From the NCBI RefSeq assembly GCF_014385095.1, contig NZ_JACRTC010000003.1, positions 186,001 through 250,000 on the forward strand: a stretch of DNA of 64,000 bases, in the 5' to 3' direction. The position numbers and the translations under genes were made by a program. The stretch comes from Zongyangia hominis. Lineage in GTDB: Bacteria > Bacillota > Clostridia > Oscillospirales > Ruminococcaceae. Within the stretch, counting starts at the first letter, position 1. Each line of letters begins with the position of its first letter. The notes beneath the pieces were generated by a model that did no database searches, was not told the origin of the DNA, and worked only from the letters and a program-made list of their open reading frames with translations. Of the stretch, positions 32,881 through 41,079 are shown one piece after another.

Positions 32881-32980
32881 TTTTGATTGCTCCTTGTCTT
32901 CTGTGTGTTTTTCCCATAAGTGAAAATAAAAAATACAAAGAAAGACGAATTAAGCGTGAAAAATGTTACTGTTAAAAAAT

Positions 32981-32996
32981 ATGACTAAATTATGAA
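32981..32996 (+). promoter_or_regulatory. Recurrent 16-bp motif, copy 3
   Basis: ATGACTAAATTATGAA, one base different from copies 1 and 2. Confidence 0.65.
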
Positions 32997-32998
32997 GC

Positions 32999-33025
32999 AA
33001 ATCCAAAAGATAATCTTTTGGATTT
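32999..33025. promoter_or_regulatory. Inverted repeat upstream of binding-protein gene 3
   Basis: AAATCCAAAAGA and TCTTTTGGATTT are 12-bp inverted arms around TAA, immediately after motif copy 3. It could be an operator or a hairpin; a similar CCAAAAG/CTTTTGG repeat occurs at 61672. Confidence 0.5.
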
Positions 33026-33036
33026 ATTCATTTTTT

Positions 33037-33048
33037 GAAACTTGTTTC
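33037..33048. promoter_or_regulatory. GAAACTTGTTTC palindrome upstream of gene 3
   Basis: The same 12-mer is at the centre of the longer palindrome at 29952-29967 upstream of gene 1. It contains the AACTTGT core seen in the pfkB and dhaK control regions. Confidence 0.55.
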
Positions 33049-33257
33049 TCACGAGATTAAGCTGTGATATTCTGGGAATTCAAAGTCAGGACTTTTCCAT
33101 CGAAAAAAAAGTAAAGGCAATTTTATCAGAATAAAAAATGAAAAGAAGGAGGAAATCAGGTCGAATTCGGACAAATTCGCAAGAAATTGGCATAAGTCTT
33201 CTTTTTGGTGAAGTAATTTTAGTAAAGTTGCACATAGAAAACAGACAGCTATGAGTT

Positions 33258-33284
33258 TATAATATAGACAACCTCAAAGTGAGG
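33258..33284 (+). promoter_or_regulatory. -10 box and 5'-terminal hairpin of binding-protein gene 3
   Basis: TATAAT (33258-33263), eight bases, CCTC (33272-33275) and GAGG (33281-33284). GTTGCACATAGAAAA lies upstream as in gene 2. Confidence 0.65.
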
Positions 33285-33315
33285 CGAATGTTTTTTTGTT
33301 TTAAGGAGGAATACT

Positions 33316-34338
33316 ATGAAAAAGCTACTGGCGCTTGTACTGGCAGTATTGATGGTCATTACTGTTTTTGCAGGCTGCGCGGCAAAAGAGGAAAGCTCCG
33401 CTCCCAGCAACGATCAGTCCAGTTCTGTCGCGGGTGATTCATCCAGCGGCGGCTCCACCAACAAAGAGGGCCCCTACAAATTCGGTTATTCCCCGCCAAC
33501 TATGAACAACCCCTTCTTCATTTACATTGAAGACACTATGAAATCCAAACTGCATGAAGGTGACGAGCTGATCACCAGTGACCCGCAGCAGGATACCAGC
33601 AAGCAGGTTTCCGGTATTGAAGATATGTGCATGGCCGGCATCGACGTTTTGTTGGTCTGCCCGTTTGACTCCGCAGGTATTAGACCTGGACTGGATGCTG
33701 CGAAAAAAGCAGGTGTCTTTATCGTTAACTTTGATACCGACGTCATTGATACCGACATGGTCGACGTCATCCTGGTTTCCGATAACGTGAACGCTGGTTA
33801 CGTCATGGGCGAGCAGGTTGCCAAGGACTTCCCCAACGGCGCAAAGATCGCCATTCTGAACAGCCCCGTCGGCGAGGCTACCAACAACCGTGAAAAAGGC
33901 TTCCGTCAGGCTCTTGAGGATGCCGGTGGCGAAGGCGCTGGCTACACAGTAGTCGCGACCCAGGATGGTAAGGGCGAGACCCAGAGTGCTCTGGCTCCGG
34001 CTGAAAACATCCTGCAGGCACATCCGGATTTGGATTGCTTCTTTGCGATCAACGACCCCTCCGCAATGGGTTGCGTAGCCGCTCTGGAAGCAGCCAAGAA
34101 GGTTGGTCAGATCAAAGTTTACGGCGTTGATGGTGCCCCCGAAGGCAAAAAGGCCATGAAAGAGGGTAAAATGCATGGTTCCGGCGCCCAGTCCCCGAAG
34201 GGCTTGGCAGAAGGCTCCATCGAACTGGCATACAAACTGCTGGCCGGTGAAGATGTCGGCGAGCACAAACAGTTGGTTCCCACCTTTAACATCAATCCTG
34301 AAAATGTTGATGATTTCGGTGTCGACAGCTGGCAGTAA
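33316..34338 (+). CDS. Sugar ABC transporter substrate-binding lipoprotein 3
   Basis: 340 residues with the same type of lipoprotein signal (Cys21) and a tether that differs from proteins 1 and 2. The binding domain reads FGYSPPTMNNPFFIYIEDTM, MCMAGIDVLLVCPFDSAGIRP, NFDTDVIDTDMVDVILVSDNVN and FFAINDPSAMGCVAALEAAKK. It replaces the usual LNPVD loop with VCPFD, a change next to the expected sugar site. It is the most diverged of the three. AAGGAGG lies six bases before ATG 33316. It is followed by its own terminator, so the ATPase and permease genes are transcribed separately. Confidence 0.93.
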   Translation: MKKLLALVLAVLMVITVFAGCAAKEESSAPSNDQSSSVAGDSSSGGSTNKEGPYKFGYSPPTMNNPFFIYIEDTMKSKLHEGDELITSDPQQDTSKQVSGIEDMCMAGIDVLLVCPFDSAGIRPGLDAAKKAGVFIVNFDTDVIDTDMVDVILVSDNVNAGYVMGEQVAKDFPNGAKIAILNSPVGEATNNREKGFRQALEDAGGEGAGYTVVATQDGKGETQSALAPAENILQAHPDLDCFFAINDPSAMGCVAALEAAKKVGQIKVYGVDGAPEGKKAMKEGKMHGSGAQSPKGLAEGSIELAYKLLAGEDVGEHKQLVPTFNINPENVDDFGVDSWQ

Positions 34339-34374
34339 GCTACAGTCAGTGGTTTACGTCTAACCAATGGAAAG

Positions 34375-34406
34375 AAACCGCTATCCAATCGGATAGCGGT
34401 TTTTCT
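34375..34406 (+). terminator. Intrinsic terminator after binding-protein gene 3
   Basis: AAACCGCTATCC and GGATAGCGGTTT pair perfectly across AATC and are followed by T. Confidence 0.93.
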
Positions 34407-34890
34407 TTGGGAACAATCAAAAAAGAGCATGATATTTCAAAAAAAGTTCTGACCCTGCTCAATAATTGCAATAATAAAGCTTTTCAATGGACAAGCATGC
34501 AAAAAGGGTGAAAAATTCTTTTCAAACAGGGACGGTAAGGGAGAAAGAGAACAGAACGCGCATAGACGAAAAAGTTGTATGGTTTTTAAAAAATCAAGTA
34601 CAGACAACTTAATGAGGTGGTTCCCTCTTTTTTCCGCAGGAACGGGGGAGTGGCGTCAAAGGCGTGTGCATATTTTTGGTAGAATCGTTAGTAATATTTG
34701 GGTACAAGCTTACGTATACATGTATTAGCTATCGAGTTTCCGAGTAAAATGCATGAAATAAATAATCCTTCCCGTCGAAAACTGTAAGTAGTACATATGA
34801 TAACGATACAATCAAAAGAAATGAGAAAACCATATGAAGTGTTTGTGAATAACTTATAAAAATTTGTGATGAAATTCGACGGATGGTATA
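34407..34890. other. AT-rich non-coding stretch before the ABC transporter genes
   Basis: No gene or ribosome binding site could be supported in these 484 bases. The composition resembles the other control regions of this locus, but the 16-bp motif and the AACTTGT palindromes were not found here. Confidence 0.5.
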
Positions 34891-34919
34891 TTGAAAAGCA
34901 GTGGTTCGACAGCTATAAT
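34891..34919 (+). promoter_or_regulatory. Promoter of the ABC ATPase/permease genes
   Basis: TTGAAA (34891-34896), a 17-base spacer and consensus TATAAT (34914-34919). It gives a long untranslated leader of about 360 bases up to 35286, in which short frames exist but none has convincing start signals. Confidence 0.75.
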
Positions 34920-35285
34920 AATAACATCACATTGAATTTACGGATTTGTTGAACTTAAACAGTTTTATCGTGAGTTGCTAAGGGCTCTAGCGGCTACATC
35001 TGTATGTTCAGTACGGACAGTTTGAAAAAAGTGTTTGTGTTGGGCATTCGGAAATGAAACAAGTGTTAAGGACGGCAGGCTGTAAATAAGTGGTTGTTTT
35101 TCTTGGCGTTTCTTTGTGGAGCGAAGAGAAAAGCAAAAGAGCAATCTTTCCGGCGGAGGCCGGGTGCGCGGAATGGGGAGCCTAAGTGGAAACTTGGATT
35201 CGTCATATCCGGAAGCGCCACAGGAACTGATGGATTTTCCGGCAGTTTTTGTGCGTTTTATCATAGCAGAAGAAGGTGAGAATCT

Positions 35286-36773
35286 GTGGGAAAAACTGTA
35301 TTAGAAATGAAGAACATTCATAAGAAGTTTCCTGGAGTCTATGCCTTAAATAGTGTTGACTTCGAACTGAAAGCAGGCGAAGTACATGCATTGCTCGGTG
35401 AGAACGGTGCAGGTAAGTCGACCCTGATCAAGGTTCTTGGCGGTATTTATCATCCCGACCAAGGTCAAATCATTATTGACGGCAAAGAAGTCAAGATCAA
35501 CACGGTTATGGATGCCGACGCGGCTGGCGTTAGTATCATCCACCAGGAAATCATGACGGTACCCGAGATGACAATTGCTGAGAATATCTTTCTTGGCAGA
35601 GAGCCGAAAACCAAATTCGGTACTGTTGACTTCAAAAAGATGCTGAGCGTATCTCAGGAGCTGATCGACGGATTCGGACTGGAGATGAAGGCCAGCAGAA
35701 AGATCCTGGCGCTGAGCATTGCACAGCAGCAGATGGTCGCTATCGTGAAGGCAATCTCCATCAATGCGAAGATTGTGGTCATGGATGAGCCGACCTCCTC
35801 CCTGACAGACAGCGAGGTCGATTATCTGTTTGAGATCATCGAGAAACTGAAAGCACAGGGCATCGGCATTGTTTACATCTCTCATAAGCTGGATGAGCTG
35901 TTCCGCATCTGCGACAGAATCACCGTTATGCGTGATGGTCAGTATGTTGGTACCAAGGTCACCGCTGAGACCACTCGTGATGAGCTGATCTCCATGATGG
36001 TTGGCCGTACACTGGATAACTACTACGTCAGAACCTTCCATGAGTTGGGCGACGTGGTTCTGGAAGCTAAGAATGTCAAAGGCGGCCTGGTTAAAGACGC
36101 CAGCTTCCAGTTGCGCAAGGGTGAAATCCTTGGCTTTGCAGGCCTGGTCGGCTCCGGCCGTTCCGAGCTGATGAAGGACATGATCGGACTGGATCCCCGC
36201 GAAGGCGGCGAAGTGTTCGTTGATGGCAAAAAGGTAGAGTTCCACGGCGTCACTGACGCACAGAGAGAGGGCCTTGTCCTTGTTCCGGAAAACCGGAAGA
36301 AAGAGGGTCTGCTTCTGAAGAACTCCGTTGGCTTCAACTTGACGCTGGCGGTCCTGGGTGACTTCATCAAAGGTATTTCTGTTAAAAAGAGCAAAGAAAC
36401 CGAAATCATCAATACTTATGTTGATGCTATGGCTATCAAAACTCCTTCTGTTAACCAGCTGGTCGGCAACCTGTCCGGCGGAAATCAGCAGAAGGTTCTG
36501 ATTGGTAAATGGTTGGCGGCTGCTCCCAAGATCTTAATCATGGATGAGCCGACCAGAGGCGTTGACGTCGGTGCCAAAGCTGAGATTTATCAGATCATGA
36601 ACAATCTGGCTGACCAGGGTGTTTCGATCATCATGATTTCTTCGGAGCTGCCCGAAGTCCTTGGTATGTGTGACAGAATCTGTGTCATGTATGAGGGCGA
36701 AATCACTGGCGTGGTAGATAGAAAAGATTTCTCGCAAGAGAGAGTAATGCATTTTGCAACAGGAGGAAGATAA
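35286..36773 (+). CDS. Sugar ABC transporter ATP-binding protein (RbsA-like)
   Basis: 495 residues with two ABC domains in tandem, as in RbsA, MglA and XylG. The first has Walker A GENGAGKST at residues 38-46, a degenerate signature (LALSIAQQQM) and Walker B IVVMDEPTSSL; the second has GLVGSGRSEL in place of Walker A, the signature LSGGNQQK and ILIMDEPTRGVDVG. It powers import through the permease that follows after one base. It starts at GTG 35286 with GAAGGTGAG upstream. It must serve all three binding proteins unless another transporter exists elsewhere. The exact pentose or hexose is not evident. Confidence 0.95.
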   Translation: MGKTVLEMKNIHKKFPGVYALNSVDFELKAGEVHALLGENGAGKSTLIKVLGGIYHPDQGQIIIDGKEVKINTVMDADAAGVSIIHQEIMTVPEMTIAENIFLGREPKTKFGTVDFKKMLSVSQELIDGFGLEMKASRKILALSIAQQQMVAIVKAISINAKIVVMDEPTSSLTDSEVDYLFEIIEKLKAQGIGIVYISHKLDELFRICDRITVMRDGQYVGTKVTAETTRDELISMMVGRTLDNYYVRTFHELGDVVLEAKNVKGGLVKDASFQLRKGEILGFAGLVGSGRSELMKDMIGLDPREGGEVFVDGKKVEFHGVTDAQREGLVLVPENRKKEGLLLKNSVGFNLTLAVLGDFIKGISVKKSKETEIINTYVDAMAIKTPSVNQLVGNLSGGNQQKVLIGKWLAAAPKILIMDEPTRGVDVGAKAEIYQIMNNLADQGVSIIMISSELPEVLGMCDRICVMYEGEITGVVDRKDFSQERVMHFATGGR

Positions 36774-36774
36774 G

Positions 36775-37767
36775 ATGGCAGCTCAAGCAGTAAAGAAAGA
36801 AAATGCCATGGTAAGATTTGGCCATGGTGTCGTAACTTACTTAAAAGAAAACCTGGCAATCCTTTGTGCATTCGTTGTCATGTGCGTGGCACTGGCGATT
36901 ATGTCCCCGGTATTCCTGAGCGTTGATAACATACTGAACGTTCTGCGTCAGGTAACTGTTAACTGCAACCTGGCTCTTGGTTTGACCATGTGCATCATCA
37001 TCAACGGCATCGACCTTTCCGTCGGTTCTGTTGTCGCTATTTCCGGTACCCTGGCCGCCGGCTTCATCTCCAACAACGGCATGAACGTCTGGCTGGCAAT
37101 CCTCATTGCATTCCTCATCGGTGTTGTTATGGGCATCTGCAACGGCTTGATCATCGCCTACACTGGCATGCCGCCGTTTGTTGTAACCTTGGCAATGATG
37201 AACATCGGCCGTGGTGCTGCTTACGTTTATGCAAACGGCCAGCCGATCCGCTGCTTCGTTGACGAGTTCAACTTCTGGGGCGTCGGTTACATCCTGGGCA
37301 TCCCGGTACCTGTTATCATTTCCGCAATCCTCTTCATCATCATGACTTTGGTTCTTACCAAATCCAAATTCGGCCGTCATCTGTATGCAGTCGGCGGCAA
37401 CGAAGAGGCTGCGAAATTCTCCGGTATCTCCATTAAGAAAGTTAAGATCACCGTTTACACCCTGTCCGGTATCTTTGCATCCCTGTCCGGTATCGTCCTG
37501 GCAGCCCGTATGTATTCCGGTCAGCCTTCCGCTGGTAACGGCTTCGAGCTCGATGCTATCGCGGCATCCGTTCTGGGCGGCGTTTCCTTCCTCGGTGGTG
37601 TTGGTAAACTCGGCGGCACCATCATCGGTGTTCTCGTTATCGGTATCCTGTCCAACGGCCTGAACCTGATGAACGTTAACTCCTTCTGGCAGTACATTGT
37701 CAAAGGCTTGATCATCCTGGCGGCTGTTTACCTCGATATCGTCAAGAAGAGCAGACAGAAATTCTAA
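36775..37767 (+). CDS. Sugar ABC transporter permease (RbsC-like)
   Basis: 330 residues with about eight to ten membrane helices. The signature GIDLSVGSVVAISGT, the cytoplasmic loop with AVGGNEEAAKFSGISIKKVK that docks the ATPase, and DAIAASVLGGVSFLGGVGK are typical of the ribose/xylose/galactose permease family. AGGAGGA lies eight bases before ATG 36775, overlapping the end of the ATPase gene. Probably a homodimer in the membrane. A terminator follows. Confidence 0.95.
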   Translation: MAAQAVKKENAMVRFGHGVVTYLKENLAILCAFVVMCVALAIMSPVFLSVDNILNVLRQVTVNCNLALGLTMCIIINGIDLSVGSVVAISGTLAAGFISNNGMNVWLAILIAFLIGVVMGICNGLIIAYTGMPPFVVTLAMMNIGRGAAYVYANGQPIRCFVDEFNFWGVGYILGIPVPVIISAILFIIMTLVLTKSKFGRHLYAVGGNEEAAKFSGISIKKVKITVYTLSGIFASLSGIVLAARMYSGQPSAGNGFELDAIAASVLGGVSFLGGVGKLGGTIIGVLVIGILSNGLNLMNVNSFWQYIVKGLIILAAVYLDIVKKSRQKF

Positions 37768-37785
37768 TACATACCCACAATTCCG

Positions 37786-37820
37786 AAAAGGGTGCGCAAG
37801 AAATTGCGCACCCTTTTTTT
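37786..37820 (+). terminator. Intrinsic terminator after the permease gene
   Basis: AAAAGGGTGCGCAA and TTGCGCACCCTTTT pair across GAAA with a T run. Confidence 0.93.
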
Positions 37821-38021
37821 ATGACTGGGCTTGCAAAATCGCTTTTAGCTGCAAGCAAAGCGAGAGAGGTTTCGTCCATACATCTGGTGGGGCTAAAATC
37901 AGCTTTCTTCTTTTTGGCACAAGAAGAGCGCACCGCCCGGCCATAAAAGACGATGCGAAGCGCATTCGTGCAACGAGCTTCGCCCTAATGGGCTTTCTAT
38001 CAAAATTTAAAATTGGAGCGC
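37821..38021. other. Short non-coding stretch between converging units
   Basis: About 200 bases with no supported gene. It contains scattered short complementary words but nothing that could be assigned. Confidence 0.4.
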
Positions 38022-38056
38022 AAAAAAGCGGATGGGCAATCGCCCATCCGCTTTTT
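38022..38056 (-). terminator. Terminator of the SIS/ROK genes (works in both directions)
   Basis: GCGGATGGGC and GCCCATCCGC pair across AATC; runs of A before and T after make it usable from either side. Confidence 0.9.
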
Positions 38057-38070
38057 CCAAAAGATTGTCA

Positions 38071-38637
38071 CTAAAATCCTAATTTAAAAGCGCAGACAAG
38101 AATATGGAGCACCATGAGATGCATGTCCTCCACCTGCTCGATACAGTCGCAGTCGCAGTGGATCGGATAGTCAGCCATCTGATCGAGGCGGCCCCCATCG
38201 AAACCGGTGAGACCGATGACAATGCCGTTCCTGGATTTGACGTACTCACAAGCCTGAAGGATGTTGGGGGAGTTGCCGCTGGCGGAAACCGCGAGCAGGA
38301 TATCGCCGTCGTTCATCAGGTTTTTCAGTTGCTCGGAAAAGATGTCCGCAAAGGTGTAGTCGTTGCCCAGAGCAGTGATGGAGCTGACCGAATTGGCCAG
38401 TGAGATCACCTTAAAGCGTCCCACATCGCCGGGAATGGCATTTTTGGAAAAATCGCACATGAAGTGGTTGACGGTCGCGGCGCTCCCGCCGTTGCCGGCC
38501 AAGAAAATTTGGGTCTGCGTCCCCTTTTTCTCCTTGAGCAGCGCCACCACCCGGTCAATGGCTTCGACGTCCATGCGGTCGATTTCACTTTTTAATACAT
38601 GGAGATAATCTTGTGCGTTATGCAATGTACTTACCAC
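38071..38637 (-). CDS. SIS-domain phosphosugar isomerase (GmhA-like)
   Basis: 188 residues. The motif IFLAGNGGSAATVNHFMCDFSKN and later LLAVSASGNSPNILQACEY and EQVEDMHLMVLHI match the sedoheptulose 7-phosphate isomerase (GmhA) branch of SIS proteins, which isomerise aldose and ketose phosphates. A heptose-LPS role is unlikely in this cell type; a role in the transketolase-linked sugar pathway is more plausible, since transketolase makes sedoheptulose 7-phosphate. It starts at GTG 38637 and overlaps the upstream ROK gene by 20 bases, so it is translated with it. Confidence 0.8.
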   Translation of the reverse strand: MVSTLHNAQDYLHVLKSEIDRMDVEAIDRVVALLKEKKGTQTQIFLAGNGGSAATVNHFMCDFSKNAIPGDVGRFKVISLANSVSSITALGNDYTFADIFSEQLKNLMNDGDILLAVSASGNSPNILQACEYVKSRNGIVIGLTGFDGGRLDQMADYPIHCDCDCIEQVEDMHLMVLHILVCAFKLGF

Positions 38638-39544
38638 CTTTCGTTTGGGCTAAGGTCGCGGCGCCGATGAGAGCCGCGTTATAGCTCAGCGCCGTTCTGC
38701 AAAGTTTCAGTTCTTCATTGGTAGTGGCAAAGGCCATTTTGGCCAAGGCATCCCGGATGCCGTTTTCCAATAAATCAAAGTCCATGGAAACGCCACCGCC
38801 AAAGACAATTTTTTCCGGATTGAGGATATTGGCCACATAAGAGGCGGCCTGCCCCAAATAGAAACCGGTCTGCTCATACACCTTCAACGCGGACTCATCG
38901 CCTACCCGGGCCAGCTGCGCAATCTTTTTGGCATTGCTTTGCTTGCCTGTCAGCTTCTCGTAAGCGGCGGCGATGGCACGCCCTGAGGCGTGGGCCTCCA
39001 GGCAGCCCACATGGGAGCAAGGGCAGATATTGCCCTCAGGCTCCACCACAATATGCCCCACTTCGCCGGCGCCGTTGCGGAACCCGCGAATGAGCCGGCC
39101 GCCGGAAAAGATGGCGCCGCCGACGCCGTTGCTGATGGTAATCCAGGCAAAGTCGTCGGTATCTTGACAGCAGCCGTAAATTTTTTCCCCCAGCGCGCAG
39201 GCGTTGACATCGTTGTCGATGTAGACGGGAAGGTGGAAGGCGTCACTGAGCAGTTTGGCAATGGGGAAGTTGCTGACGCCGGAAAAGGGAGCATAGAGCC
39301 AAAGACCCTGCTTCACATCCGCGACGCCGGGGATGGTGACGCCGATGGCCTCCGCCTTGCGCTTGGTGGCGCCCATAGCCTTGCGGGCCAGGGTCAGGAT
39401 GGCTTCAGCCAGGGTGGCCACCGTCATCTTCTCGGTAAACTCGTGGCGGAAGACTATGGCCGGGTTTCCATCGCTGTCCACAATAGAAGCGAGCATCTTG
39501 GAGCCGCCGATGTCAATCCCCAGCACATGCTTGTAAAAGAACAT
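38618..39544 (-). CDS. ROK-family sugar kinase
   Basis: 308 residues without a DNA-binding domain, hence a kinase rather than a repressor. The ATP-binding VLGIDIGGSKMLASIVD, the catalytic YIDNDVNACALGE and the zinc-binding histidine and cysteines in AGEVGHIVV and CPCSHVGCLEAHASG are present. It likely phosphorylates an aldohexose or related sugar imported by the neighbouring transporter. GGGAGG lies on the minus strand just before ATG 39544. It is transcribed away from the second transketolase, with SIS isomerase downstream in the same unit. Confidence 0.9.
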   Translation of the reverse strand: MFFYKHVLGIDIGGSKMLASIVDSDGNPAIVFRHEFTEKMTVATLAEAILTLARKAMGATKRKAEAIGVTIPGVADVKQGLWLYAPFSGVSNFPIAKLLSDAFHLPVYIDNDVNACALGEKIYGCCQDTDDFAWITISNGVGGAIFSGGRLIRGFRNGAGEVGHIVVEPEGNICPCSHVGCLEAHASGRAIAAAYEKLTGKQSNAKKIAQLARVGDESALKVYEQTGFYLGQAASYVANILNPEKIVFGGGVSMDFDLLENGIRDALAKMAFATTNEELKLCRTALSYNAALIGAATLAQTKGGKYIA

Positions 39545-39619
39545 AAGAACCTCCCTGCTTTTCAGCTCTTCTTATTCTAAATTATAGCATCCCTCAAAGG
39601 GAAACTCAACACTTCCCCT

Positions 39620-39647
39620 ATTGTATCATAATGCGATAAATTGGCAA
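39620..39647 (-). promoter_or_regulatory. Minus-strand promoter of the ROK kinase/SIS genes
   Basis: Read on the minus strand, TTGCCA (39647-39642), a 16-base spacer and TACAAT (39625-39620). The 16-bp motif lies 30 bases upstream of its -35 box. Confidence 0.6.
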
Positions 39648-39676
39648 GTCCGTGGGCAAATATAGGAGGAATCATT

Positions 39677-39692
39677 ATGTCTAAATTATGAA
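39677..39692. promoter_or_regulatory. Recurrent 16-bp motif, copy 4
   Basis: ATGTCTAAATTATGAA differs from copy 3 at one position. It sits between the ROK kinase promoter and the second transketolase promoter. Confidence 0.55.
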
Positions 39693-39906
39693 CATTAAAG
39701 GACGAGAAAACAAAAAGGATGGGAATCCTTTCGTTTTTTGAGCGAGTGGCGATAGAAGACTAGTACCACTTTTTTCGCTCCATTTTTTGGAAAGCCATAT
39801 AGATAAAAAGAGAAGCATTACTTTGTGAGAATCTTACAAAAAGTTGTGCGAATTTGTAAGATCTACTAGCGACAACTAATTCCATAGATCTACCTGAGCA
39901 AAAGCA

Positions 39907-39935
39907 TTGATTTTGCGGGACAACTGTTATATAAT
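39907..39935 (+). promoter_or_regulatory. Promoter of the second transketolase operon
   Basis: TTGATT (39907-39912), a 17-base spacer and TATAAT (39930-39935), with a leader of about 300 bases to the first start codon. Confidence 0.7.
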
Positions 39936-40241
39936 GAGGACAAGATGCGGTTGGAAAATCCTGCGCCTGTATGTCAGGACTTTGTAGGGTTGTTTGTACA
40001 TGTTTCGTAGAAATGTATGCAAAAATACGCATCTTTTGGCGGAAAAATACAGCAGGTTGACTCCGTCCGGGCGTGTGATTTTTTGCGGTTACACGCGGCT
40101 TTTGACCCCAGTGATTAGGAATAGGGACACCCTATCTTAATTATAACGAGATGTGCGTATATGTGGTGCGCGAACTGGCCTCGTTTGTGCACTTTGTATA
40201 TGCGGCACAGCCTATCAGTAATTTGAATCAGGAGGGATACT

Positions 40242-41066
40242 ATGAGTTTTCCAGAAGTTGATCTGAAAGAGAAAGCAAAAGAAATTCGCTATCACACTTG
40301 TGATGCGATTGCGACCCATGGCGCCGGCCATTTGGGCGGTTGTATGTCCTGCGTCGAGTTGATCACGGTTCTTTATTATAAAGTGCTGAACATCGACCCG
40401 AAGAATCCGCAGATGGAAGGCAGAGACAGAGTGGTTATGTCCAAAGGACATGCAGGCCCCACCCTGTACGCGACACTGGCGCTGAAAGGCTTCTTCCCCA
40501 TGGATTGGCTGAAGACCCTCAATGCTTCCAACACCAATCTTCCCAGCCACTGTGATATGAACAAAACCCCCGGTATCGATATGACCGCCGGTTCTCTGGG
40601 CCAGGGCTTCGGCTGCGCAGTCGGTTTGGCCAAAGGGTCCAAGATTATGAACGACGGCGCCACCATCTACGCGATCCTGGGCGACGGCGAGAGCCAGGAG
40701 GGCTCCATCTGGGAGGCCGCGATGACCGCTTCTCAGCAGAAACTGGGCAACCTGATCGCCTTCACCGATTACAACAAAGCGCAGATCGACGACTGGGTGG
40801 ACGAGACCGTCAGCCTGGAGCCGATCATGGACAAGTGGGAGTCCTTTGGCTTCAACGTGTTCGAGTGCGACGGCCATGATATGGACGCCATCTATAAGAC
40901 CATCTGCCTGGCTAAGAGAAAAGGCATGAACAACAAACCGTCCATGATCGTTCTGCACACCGTCAAAGGTAAGGGCGTATCCTTCGCAGAAGCGGATCAG
41001 GTTGGCTGCCATCATATGGGCATCGCCGGCGAAAAGGCTGCTCAGATGTACAGCGAAGTAAAGTAA
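40242..41066 (+). CDS. Transketolase N-terminal subunit (second pair)
   Basis: 274 residues with the ThDP motif GDGESQEGSIWEAAM ending in LIAFTDYN, SKGHAGPTLY and a TAGSLGQGFGCAVG loop. It is homologous to the subunit at 9855 but clearly distinct, and its codon choice is nearer to the strongly expressed binding-protein genes. With its partner it transfers two-carbon units between sugar phosphates; the place next to sugar uptake, SIS and FucI-like genes suggests a dedicated catabolic role. GGAGG precedes ATG 40242. Confidence 0.92.
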   Translation: MSFPEVDLKEKAKEIRYHTCDAIATHGAGHLGGCMSCVELITVLYYKVLNIDPKNPQMEGRDRVVMSKGHAGPTLYATLALKGFFPMDWLKTLNASNTNLPSHCDMNKTPGIDMTAGSLGQGFGCAVGLAKGSKIMNDGATIYAILGDGESQEGSIWEAAMTASQQKLGNLIAFTDYNKAQIDDWVDETVSLEPIMDKWESFGFNVFECDGHDMDAIYKTICLAKRKGMNNKPSMIVLHTVKGKGVSFAEADQVGCHHMGIAGEKAAQMYSEVK

Positions 41067-41079
41067 GGAGGGGAATAGA

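Noticed and set aside
35116..35304. Short open frame of 62 codons in the ABC transporter leader
   Set aside because: It lacks a convincing ribosome binding site, overlaps the ATPase start out of frame and does not resemble a known leader peptide.
38071..38637. Heptose (LPS core) synthesis role for the GmhA-like protein
   Set aside because: No other heptose pathway genes are nearby and the spore-forming, Firmicutes-type gene set makes LPS unlikely; the sugar context suggests catabolism.
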